From Larix kaempferi (Eukaryota; Streptophyta; Pinopsida; Pinales; Pinaceae): 64,000 bases of DNA. This document shows positions 22,442 through 31,760 of this stretch, piece after piece. The notes beneath the pieces are model-generated. The model did no database searches and had not been told where the DNA came from. It saw nothing but the letters and a program-made list of their open reading frames with translations. The first letter of the stretch is position 1. The number at the start of each line of letters is the position of its first letter. The stretch lies in NCBI GenBank assembly GCA_027924585.1, contig BSBM01000436.1:9253001-9317000 (forward strand), read 5' to 3'. The translations under genes were made by a program, and so were the position numbers.

Positions 22442-23330
22442 ACATGCTAGTCATAATGCGTTGTTCTTATTTTGATCTGTTTTCCCTGTGTTTAGAGAGT
22501 AGGGTCACTAGACAGCTGTCCTTTTCTATTTTTGAGAAAATTTCTGTTATAAGAAAAGGGCCACAATTTGTTATTTCTAGGAAAAGTCTTGAAAGGACAA
22601 GTGTAAGAGCCAGGTGGCATCCCAAGAGGCATTTTGTAAAGATATAAATAGAGGCTTAGGGAATAGTGTAGAAGATGTTTTTGCAGGGAAAAGGATTTTC
22701 TTAACTTGTACGAGCTATCTTGGACTTGCTCCAAGAAAATGAATTTTGCCTAATAAGAGCCTGGAGAGGACGTCTTTTGCATGGAAATGGATGTTGGATA
22801 CATTCTGGATTATTCTTGTGACTTTCATATTCTACAGTGAGATATTTCTTTGCTGTCTTGAATTATTTCTATGTATTGAATGATCTTATTGTTTCCTGTG
22901 CAAATGATTTTTCTCCTGCATGAGTAATGGAATGCGTTATATGTAAATTGGAAGCTATATTTTAATATGTTTTGCCTTTTGTTGTAGTTGTATCTTCATG
23001 GTTTAATGGCTATCTGTTGATCTGTAGATGCTTCTTTCAGCATATTACTCATATTTATAGTTTTGCTCCTTGCATGGATAGTTTAGGTTTATTTCAGTTT
23101 TAGACACAGATTTGTTTCAAGTTCTGCATTTAGATTAAGTTAGCTTAGGCACTTGCATATCATTTTTAACCATAAAAAATAAAAAACGAATGGTGGATCG
23201 GGCCATAACTGGTGTAATTGAAGCAAATCTCCAAATCTAACGGTTACCAGAACTCCTAACTGGACTGATTCCCCATACCAAATGGTGGACAATCTAATTG
23301 GGATAGTCTACCGGGGAGAATCCCTTTCTG
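22442..23330 (+). other. 3' region of the plus-strand unit
   Basis: About 890 bp follows the long ORF. It is AT-rich, with several T-rich runs and stretches such as AATAAAAAACG near 23175 that could be polyadenylation signals. No ORF or repeat is recognised. The junction back to Gy-B gag lies somewhere between here and 23415. Confidence 0.35.
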
Positions 23331-23416
23331 CTTGATGTTGCAATCTTCGAGGCATCAACAGACTGGTTATCTTCTTGTACGCAGTACAAGCCAGCGCCTC
23401 TCATTGAGTCCATATC

Positions 23417-25260
23417 TCATTTTCTCTCATTCATTAGCTCATATGCGTGGGAGTTGAATTCATCATGTCTAACTAATTTACAAAAAGTGCAGTATAAATT
23501 TTTAGGTGTTTTCACATACTTGTGTATGAGATAACAGTCTTTAGGTCTGTGTCCTGTGGTTCTACAAATTTCACACCATGGGGCCTGATTCTGATTTATT
23601 GGGTTGGGAGCACCACTATTAAGATAGTCACGGAACACAGGGCAATGCTCCCGGTCATGGCCTTCTCTTTTGCAACTTGTACACCAGACATCATGTCTAG
23701 GTTCATACCTTTGTTCTTTTCCATTCTTCATGCTTTGCAGTTCTAGTGTCAGGGTGGTCAGCTTGTTCTGGATCTGAGACATCCTAGAACTAGTCTCACC
23801 AATCAGCAAAGCCTCTAGATTCATTGCGATTTCCAAGGCCTCTACCTGCGACGTAACCTTTTGCTGCATCAATGGTAATCTAATATGGGGCAACAACGCA
23901 GCAATAAACCATTCCTTGTGCTGTTCTGGAGCTATAACAAAGCTTACTTGGTCCAATAGGGTCTTGAACTTCTAATCAAACTCCCAAACCGTTTCAGTCA
24001 GTTTCTGCTTTATTTCTTTCAACTCGGTTATACACTGAGATTCAGATTTGGGTTTCTTAAACTCTGCCACAAGCGCAACTTTAATTTCTGCGAGGGTTAT
24101 TGGCTGTGTGTTAGAGTACTTCATGAACCAATGTAAAGCTCTGTCCCTAAAAGTGGTGATGAGCTATGTTCTCTTTACGGCATCATCCTGGATCTGTCTT
24201 ACACTCCATACAGCTTCACAAAGAAACCAATGTTGATCAGGGTCTTCTAGGCAAGTTCCTTTGAATATTGGGAGCTTCATATCAGTCTTTTCCATTGTTA
24301 TATTAGGTGGTGGGGCTCCCGAATTAGCGCGCGGCTGCTGTGAGGGGCTCTACGCAAAAAAAAAAAATGGGGATATCGGACTATGCTATGGGGTGTGCTA
24401 TGTAATGGGAGGGATCTGATGCAAAGGTGGCGTGGTTTCTTCAACCGACGGATTCTGAGGGGTGAATGGTGGTGTGGCTTCATTGTTAAGGTCACAAGGG
24501 ATCTCAGTGTCTATATGGAGAGCAGCGCCTCCAAGATTCTGATTAAATTTATATCTCTTGCCACTTCTAATATTATGGGTATCTTCGTCAGAATCACTAT
24601 ATATATTGTTTACCATGACAGACTTGATAATATTAGTGCATTCTTAAAACACCTTTCTCAGATAACAACAACTTAATGTATAGACTGAGATTGTTTAGCA
24701 GCTTACCTTGGAATCCTTCGAAAAAATATGCTTCTGCTTGGCTGTAGGATTTGAGTGTGTCTACAACAAATTCTGTTACGAAGCCTTCTAGCATATGATC
24801 GACCCAGAAGTCAATTGCACGTGACAATTGGATGTCTATTGCTTTGAGCTACGCGGTGAGCTTGGGAGTCCACTCTGTAGGAACTCCTCCTTGAAAACAG
24901 GTTTTCATTTCTGTGAGCCGCAAGATCCACCCGTGCAGCTCGTTTAGAAATGATGCCCAGAAAATCTCGTGAATATCTTTCCACAGATATCTATCCGACC
25001 ACTATGTGTCACATAGACGCGGATGTCTATTCTCTTGCCTTGCAAAGTCTCTTATGGTCTTGTCCCACCAAGCTTGGATTTATGTCTTTTCAGGATGCCA
25101 GTTGTCAGAGCCTTCCGGGAACTGGTATTCTTCGTCACACATCACGATTGCAATTCATCACAGATTCTAGCATGGAAATGGAACCATTTGTTGGCTATAA
25201 ATGACCCAGAGGTTTTCTATAAGACCCAGGTTCTTCACGATTTTCCTTTGACCAACAAAA
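23417..25260 (-). pseudogene. Gy-B gag, N-terminal and core region
   Basis: Reading leftward, an N-terminal helical region (GVPTEWTPKL, ILSEKGVL-like end) matches Gy-A at 62010-62438. Then comes the gag core (KLPIFKG, HWFLCEAVW, EFKKPKSESQ, PEQHKEWFIAALLPHIRL) and three zinc knuckles: CTSCKREGHDREHC, CEICRTTGHRPKDC, and a degenerate CTFCKLVRHDEFNS that has lost its last Cys. Gag would form the particle and bind RNA. Several in-frame stops, mostly TAG, and at least one frameshift between 24633 and 23956 make it a pseudogene. It is interrupted on its downstream side by the plus-strand unit. Confidence 0.75.
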
Positions 25261-25364
25261 CCCCTTCGCACCGGCCCTTTCGGAAATAACCTACGAGCAG
25301 GTTGAGGTCTCACCCGAGGTGTATCTATGGGGTACTACGAAATCAGGTTTCCATAGTAAGTGAT

Positions 25365-26830
25365 GAGTTGCTTGGATGGACGTACTGCGATGCATGGGCT
25401 AAGGAATATGCACTGTGAGACTAGATTGTGTGGCGCGCAACACTGCGGTCTGCACTTCCAAATCCTTCTATTGCGGGGCTTCTACTGAAACTGCGAACTA
25501 TGCAGTTCTACTTTATACTCAAACTACCTTGAACATGCTTAAGGCTTTGAATTGAGTATCACTCATCCACTCATTCAACTACTCAACCGATTATCCATCT
25601 ACTATCCGTTCATCCACTTGGCATGGTTACGAGTTGAGCATATTCTATTGATGCAATCTAATTGTTATGCATTTGTTCTATTGCGCATAAGGAAGTACTT
25701 AAGTGATCTCTTAACACTTAACCAACTAACTGATTCACTGTTCTCAAACACAAGCTAAATGTTCACCATTCATCTATTCATGCAGAACTTAACATATCAT
25801 CTCCATACTTCTTATGATGGAAAATGCATACAACAGTTCTCTCATAACAGCATGCAAGGAAACATCTAGACATTCATTTACAGAAAACACAGATAATCAT
25901 TCATCCATAAAACACAAGCACAACACAATATTTAACATGGTTCACTTCCTCGGATGGGAATCTACGTCCACAAGAATGGTTGGTAATATATATCTTTAAA
26001 GGGGATGGGGACAACCGTTCTTAGTCTACACACTCAGCTATAGACTCTCCTTCCTCTCAGATAGGTCTCTACGCACACAGCTGCAGAGCCTTTACAATCT
26101 TCTCAACTCAAAAGAGATTTTACAATACAACCACTCAACTTATTCAACAACACTGAGAGAACCTCAGAACCCAGAACAAAAAAAACAACAACAAAAACCC
26201 CATCCCATACAAAATTGTCTTCTTAAATAGACCATGCCCGAAGGTCATGTCTTTACAATGCTGAAGACCTAAACCCAAAACTCTTAGGGTTTACAAAATT
26301 GTGCTGGTTTCCCTAAACTGGCTTGCTGGCATCTGGTAGCGTTTGCTTCATCGTGGTGGTTCTCCACATCTTCATTCTGTCGCTATCGGCCTTCCTGTTG
26401 CACGCATGCCAATAGGTCACTTTCACTGAACCATTCATCTCTAACAGTCTCACCCACTAGGCATGCCAAGCCATCGCTTTCCCTGAGCTATCCTTTTCTT
26501 AACAAATTCGTGTATTGGCCACCTTCCTGAATTGCTCGTGCCCGCCGCTTGGCACTGCTGGAGCATCTTTCCAAAATTAGACCACTACTGGTCCATCCGG
26601 TACCTGTACCTGATCCTCGTCCAGCACTCCGCTTTACTGGCTCCATGTGGCTTAACTGCTTCACAGCACTGGTTCCTCGCAGCGCTGGTCTTCACGATAC
26701 TTCCAAAATTCGGATGTTGCACACAACCTCGCAGCATGGTCAAAACTTGGATGTTGCGCATAACTCCGTAGCACCCTCAACACTTATACAAAACTTTATC
26801 TTTTTTTGAGCTGCGCTCAGCTCAGCTTTT
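25365..26830 (-). repeat. Putative 5' LTR of Gy-B
   Basis: The region upstream of Gy-B gag has no coding potential. It carries a minus-strand TATA-like element (CTATTTAAG, 26222-26230), as expected of an LTR promoter pointing at gag. Near 25358 the minus strand reads TGGAAACCTG, resembling TGGAAACGTG at the same relative place in Gy-A (about 62700), so both may be primer sites. The partner LTR lies outside the window, so neither end can be fixed. Confidence 0.35.
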
Positions 26831-26839
26831 CCTGCTTAT

Positions 26840-27603
26840 CAAAAGTGTTACCAAAACTTTGCCCCAACTTGGGCCCAACACCAGTTCATCTAAACCCCTT
26901 GTGCACACATCTCGGCGCATGTAATGACCCCTAAGTTACCTTGGTTGGTTCGGTTATCCCTGACTAGTTTAGTAGCCAAAATCCTTGCCCCGATGCGCAC
27001 CGCCTGATCATTGATGCTTTCGATGCAGTATGCCCATCCGTCACACTACAACTCATACCACGCCCTCAACTTCATCGCGGGCTTCTTATCATTATTTTTC
27101 CCCTGGAAATACTGCGAGGGGTCTGGCCCATCCTTAGGAAACCCCATGATCTATGAAATAAGGTTGATCGTGACTGCGACCAATCTATCCAGCCATAAAA
27201 TCCCACCATGGAAACAGGCCAAAAGCTACTTTACGCAGGCATTGGCCTCAGTCAGCCACCCAAAATGCGGCATGTTGATCAACCCCAACAGTCCTTCCTG
27301 ATTCAATCCGCGCACCTAATCGCGTGGAATGCGTGGTGTCAGGTCGCCTCCAATTGCTACCGCTGGCACATATGGATCCATTGTAACATCCCTCAATGAA
27401 AGTAGATCGCGGTCATCATACTTCATGTTCATCAGCACAAGCACAATGTTTGTGGCGCATACCATGCCTTGTGGTATCAACAACATCCTCACATGGTATC
27501 TCTGGTTCTTGGTAAGCTTCTGGGGCTGCGCACCGAGTCGGTAGGGAGGTAGATACTCAAGGATATCCGCAGTGGATACCCCTGCGTGAGCTTCTAAGTC
27601 CAC
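26840..27603 (-). pseudogene. Plant-retroelement accessory ORF, decayed
   Basis: One minus-strand frame can be followed from 27603 to about 26840. It contains LLIPQGM, MPHFGWLT, LLACFHGGILWLD, ISxIMGFPKDGPDPS and a GARILATKLVRD segment. This series matches an uncharacterised protein type I recall next to plant gypsy elements (motifs like HGG.LWLDRP and ITGLP.DG). The frame is broken by five stops, all TAG. It lies downstream of the Gy-A integrase end (27840), so it may be a 3' accessory ORF of Gy-A, or an upstream ORF of Gy-B. The function is unknown. Confidence 0.5.
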
Positions 27604-27839
27604 AACTCTTGGGCTCGATGGACTCGTCTACGCAGTCAGGTAACTACTAAGTCAACGAGCACCGTCAGGTAAATGCATTTAATTGTATCTATTTATTGCT
27701 GATTTGACTGTGTCACGGCCCTGCCGCCATCGCAACATGAATTCCTGACTGCAATACCATCTCTCCTACTTGCGCATCCTGTTCCTATTGGTGCGCCATC
27801 CTTCCTCCTAGCAGCCTATCCTTTTTTTTTTCAATGCCT
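27604..27839 (-). other. Spacer between Gy-A integrase and accessory ORF
   Basis: About 240 bp with short interrupted frames only. It contains a poly-T run near 27820 on the plus strand. Nothing else is recognised. Confidence 0.35.
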
Positions 27840-27882
27840 TTAAGCATCATGCGGTTCCGAGTCCATCCTATAGGGCTTCATC
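27840..27882 (-). pseudogene. Gy-A integrase C-terminal end
   Basis: This short piece encodes the last residues of the Gy-A integrase (MKPYRMDSEPHDA then TAA at 27840-27842). It continues in frame from the part ending at 53505 on the other side of Copia-out, which encodes KLVNG just before the break. The junction carries 5 bp copies CTGCT (27883-27887) and CTACT (53505-53509), a target duplication with one change. Confidence 0.8.
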
Positions 27883-27887
27883 CTGCT

Positions 27888-28141
27888 TGTTAGATTTTCA
27901 GAATTTACTTCAATCTGATCTAGGATCTTAACTGAGAGAACAACATGTACAGCATATCTACATCATATCAATCATGGACACAATAATGCAAGCACACAAG
28001 AGACACAGAGTTTCACCGGGGAAAACCAAGAAGGTGAAAAACCCCGCAACTTCCTTAGAGATAGATAGAGCAATGATACAACCCAAGCATAAGAGATAGT
28101 CTTCTCCGAGCAGCTACTCTTCCTACCTCACATGTGCGCCA
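27888..28141 (-). repeat. Copia-out 3' LTR, first part
   Basis: The LTR begins TGTTAGATTTTC and matches 52913 onward. It is cut after GTGCGCCA by Copia-in, with the duplicated bases CGCCA at 28137-28141 and 35299-35303. The remainder of this LTR is at 35304-35651. Confidence 0.93.
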
Positions 28142-28746
28142 TGTTAGATTTTCAGAATTTACTTCAATATGATCTAGTATCTTAACTGAGAGAACAACAT
28201 GTACAGCATATCTACAGCATATCAATCATGGAGACAATAATGCAAGCACACAAGAGACACAAAGATTTACTTGGGGAAAACCATAAAGGTGAAAAACCCC
28301 AATAACTTCCTCAGAGATAGATAGAGCAATGATACAACCAACCAAGAGAGATAGCCATAACCTAGCAGCAATCCTCCTCCTCCATAAGTGCGCCTCTCCT
28401 CCTTGAGAGCATGTGTGAGAAGTGAGTGAGTAAATAGAGTGCCTCCCGCACTCTATTTATACTTGACTTGACTTTCCTTTTTACCTAACTCATGTAGGCT
28501 CGAACTTTACCACATAACATAATGCTGAGTGGGCCGACCCCCAATAGGGTGGTCTAATAACCCTTTGACCCACATGACTTATACAGGGCCGACCCCAAAT
28601 AAGGTGGTCTAATAACCCATCAAGTATAAGTTACGACACTTACAATATAAATGACGACACTTCCTTATAGAGGAATAATACCATCTCTATAGGAATACAA
28701 TATACATATATGTGAAATACATTCCGAAGTTACATATACATCAACA
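28142..28746 (-). repeat. Copia-in 3' LTR
   Basis: 605 bp running from TGTTAG to ATCAACA. A minus-strand TATA element (TATAAATA) lies at about 28454-28461 within the segment whose plus strand reads CTCTATTTATAC. It is nearly identical to 34694-35298. Confidence 0.95.
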
Positions 28747-29585
28747 CTCCCTCTTAACTAGGAAGGTATTTCTCAGCACAGTTCTTCTAGCACAAGTCAT
28801 CTTCTCTGGATCATCGTCACTGGATAATCGTCATCGAGTCATCATCATCGTCACTGCTGCTGCTATCTCAATCAATCTCTAGATCTACTCGTCATAGGAA
28901 GTTCTACAGAGCCAGTCCTTTTTCATACTGGATGTAGGCCCACCACCTGCAGGTCTTCGTCATCACTGGCCATACTATGGAATCCTCAGGACTTTTACGT
29001 GCGTCACAAAACCTCGAAAGAGCATCCCAGGCTGTTATGAGCACACAGCTCTACCTATAGGATCTCCCAGGGCAACGAATTACATGTGACCTCACCACAA
29101 AACCTCGCAAGAGCATCCCAGGCTGTTACGAGCACACAGCTCTACCAATAGGATCTCCCAGGGCAACGAATTACATGTGGTCATGGCAAAACCTCGCAAG
29201 AGCATCCCAGGACTGATTACGGGCACACAGCCCAACCTATCGGATCTCCCAGGGAAACGAATTACATGCCATAGGACAAAACCTTGCAAGAGCATCTGCC
29301 AGATATCCCAGGGCAACGAATTACATGCCATAGGAAAAACCTCGCAAGACTATCTGCAGATCTCCCAGGGCAACGAATTACATGTCCTCCCAGAGCAAAA
29401 CCTCGAAAGAGCATTTGCCAGATGTCCCAGGGAAACGAATTACATGCCATAGGCAAAACCTCGCAAGACCATCTGCAAATCTCCCAGGGCAACGAATTAC
29501 ATGCTCATCTGCACAACCTGATCCACGGCCACAGAGTATCAACCTGATACTCACCATACATCATCCTGATGTATCCATGATCATC
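28747..29585. repeat. Copia-in 3' region: array around CCCAGGGCAACGAATTACATG-type core
   Basis: From about 28980 to 29515 a core (GGGCAACGAATTACATG) recurs at 29074, 29165, 29256, 29315, 29372, 29434 and 29491, with spacings of 91, 91, 59, 57, 62 and 57 bp. The longer units also contain AGAGCATCCCAGGCTGTTACG and a short ACACAGCTCTACC block. Copia-out has diverged copies at 35910-36360. Short ORFs in both strands here are by-products of the repeats. Confidence 0.7.
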
Positions 29586-30020
29586 CTGATCATCATTACT
29601 GCAACGTCCTGCTGCATGTCATCTGGAGCAACATCCTGAAGCTCGTCATCTATGATCGTCTTGATCATCACTGCAACATCCTGCTGCATGTCATCTGGAG
29701 CAACATCCTGAAGCTCGTCATCTATGATCATTCTGATCATCAATGCAACATCCTGCTGCATGTCATCTGGAGCAACATCCTGAAGCTCGTCATCTATGAT
29801 CGTCCTGATCATCACTGCAACATCCTGCTGCATGTCATCTGGAGCAACATCCTGAAGCTCGTCATCTATGATCATCCTGATCATCGATGCAACATCCTGC
29901 TGCATGTCATCTGGAGCAACATCCTGAAGCTCGTCATTTATGATCATCCTGATCATCAATGCAACATCCTGCTGCATGTCATCTATGATCATCCTGATCA
30001 TCAATGCAACATCCTGCTGC
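29586..30020 (-). repeat. 72-bp minisatellite with in-frame 24-residue repeat (Copia-in)
   Basis: The block GCTGCATGTCATCTGG recurs at 29611, 29683, 29755, 29827, 29899 and 29971, exactly 72 bp apart. The minus strand is open for 153 codons (29561-30022) and would encode repeats of the type DDMQQDVAxMIRxIIDDELQDVAP. Copia-out carries the same repeat type at about 36434-36706, also open. It lies downstream of the RNase H stop. Whether it is translated is unknown. Confidence 0.75.
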
Positions 30021-30465
30021 ATACCAAGTATCTACCTGATACATATCATGATCCATGATCCTCCTGATCATCAATGTATCCACCTGATACAAATACAAAA
30101 CATATGATATATATATCACCATACATGATCCACCTGATCATACAATGTATCCACCTGATACATATACAGAACATATGATATATATCACCATACATGATCC
30201 ACCTGATCATACAATGTATCCACCTGATACATATACAGATACATGGTCCAAGCATCCAACATGATGCATACATACATACATAAAATGATCCAACTGATCA
30301 TATCCAGCATCCAACATGATGCGTACATTCATACATAAAATGATCCAACTGATCATATCCAGCAGAAACTAGAACATCATCCTGATGTTCATCATCCAGC
30401 GCTTACATCCACAGCCATGTGAAGGATCCTCCTTCCAACATGCTTGGAATGGCTTCAGCAAATGT
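30021..30465. repeat. TGATCA-rich short repeats (Copia-in)
   Basis: Repeated short blocks combine CCACCTGATCAT, ATGTATCCACCTGATAC and ATATGATATATAT, many with palindromic TGATCA. A related and longer array is in Copia-out at about 36700-37200. It has no coding potential. Confidence 0.6.
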
Positions 30466-30470
30466 GTCCA

Positions 30471-31319
30471 TCACTTCTTCCTCGAAGTGTCCTCGATCTG
30501 AATAACGCCAAGCCTTTCTCTGAAGTACTCGAACTTCACCCTGGCTAGTGGCTTCGTCAGCACATCTGCAATCTGCTCGTCCGTCGCAACATACAGGAGC
30601 TTCACAGCTCCTCTCTGCACCATATCCCTGATATAGTGGTATTTGATCTCTATGTGTTTCGACCTGTCATGAAACACTGGGTTCTCGGACAGCTTCACAC
30701 AACTCTGGTTATCACAGAAGATACCAGTAGCTTCCAACGGGAGATCAAATAACTCAGACAGTAGCTTCCGTATCCATACTGCCTCACAACTAGCTGAACA
30801 GGCTGCAACATACTCTGCCTCAGCTGTACTCAGTGCTACGCAGGATTGCTTCCTGCTAAACCAAAAGATCACACCTGATCCCATACTGAAGCAACACCCA
30901 GATGTGCTCTTCCTATCTGCAGCACTGCCAGCCCAATCTGAATCAACATAACCCTGCAGGTTAAACTTTTGATTCGCCTCATATCTGAGCCCATAATCCA
31001 CTGTACCCTTCAGGTACCTCAGAACATGCTTTACAGCAACCAGGTGAACACTCCTCGGATCCGTCAGGAGCTGGCTCAATGTGTTCACAGCAAAGCAAAT
31101 GTCTGGTCTCGTGTTCGTCAGGTACATCAAGGACCCAATAATCTGACGATACATAGAAACATCAAATGGCTCAGATGAAGCATCATAAAGAAGCTTCAGA
31201 TTCGATGCCATAGGTGTGGTCATGGCCTTGCAATCCATCATCCTGAACCTCTTCAGGATCTCTACTGCATACTTCCCTTGTCCAAGGAAGATTCCTTCTG
31301 CACTCTGCCACACCTCCAT
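30471..31319 (-). pseudogene. Copia-in RNase H and RT C-terminal part
   Basis: 282 open residues end at TGA/TAA-side position 30471. RNase H motifs are clear: SDWAGS, STAEAEYVA, CDNQSC and ADVLTKPLA, with the expected acidic residues. Upstream are GQGKYAVEILKRF and KAMTTPMASNL of the RT thumb. Such a fragment cannot supply reverse transcriptase, since the palm region is missing from this copy. The open frame shows that the insertion is young. Confidence 0.88.
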
Positions 31320-31760
31320 GCCAAAACCAAATAGTGCATCATCCCCAAGTTCTTCATCTTGAACTCGATAGTAAGCTTCCGCTGCGTGTCGGCAATCAAT
31401 CTATCTTCACCATACCAAGTTCTGCACATATATGATTTCCTATCATGTGTCTCAGAACCAAGTGGCTGCTCCACATACACTTCTTCTTCAACTACACTAT
31501 TCAAGAAAGCTGTCTTGAATCCATCTGGTGTATCTTCTATTTCATCACTTTTATATTTCTTAATGCTGCCATCTGCAACATGCTTGAACTGATAGTTCCA
31601 TTTGGAAGTCATAGCAAACTTCCCTTCATGTCTTGGGATTACATCCCAAACATCATTCTTCATGATCGACGGATCATGGCATTCCATTTCTTCATCCCAG
31701 ATCCTGGGAACTTCAATATCTTCAATATCTTCAATAGATATCTTTGTTGCTAGAACAAAT
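31262..31760 (-). pseudogene. Copia-in RT N-terminal remnant with internal deletions
   Basis: The frame begins with SIMKNDVWDVIPR and KFAMTSKWNYQFKH, then jumps to EDTPDGFKTAFLNSVVEEE and again from CRTWYGEDRLIADT to the thumb. Compared with Copia-out (49661-50097), the stretches carrying the RARFVARGFSQ segment and the YVDD active site are missing. It overlaps 30471-31319 by a frameshift. Confidence 0.8.

Larger units (their letters stand above)
17545..23330 (+). mobile_element. Unclassified plus-strand insertion in Gy-B gag
   Basis: Gy-B gag is contiguous up to its third zinc knuckle (about 23420) and resumes with the next knuckle at about 17370, so roughly 5.8 kb is inserted. Within it, on the plus strand, lie 31-bp tandem repeats, a G-box and TATA box, a 5' UTR intron and a long coding frame. 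I could not find LTRs, terminal inverted repeats or a target duplication, so both ends are approximate. It could be a non-autonomous element, a transduced unit, or a remnant of a larger element. Confidence 0.5.

Noticed and set aside
29177-29639. Plus-strand ORFs encoding repeated ...GNELHA... peptides
   Set aside because: They arise from the tandem DNA repeats in the copia 3' region, change frame repeatedly and lie antisense to the element.
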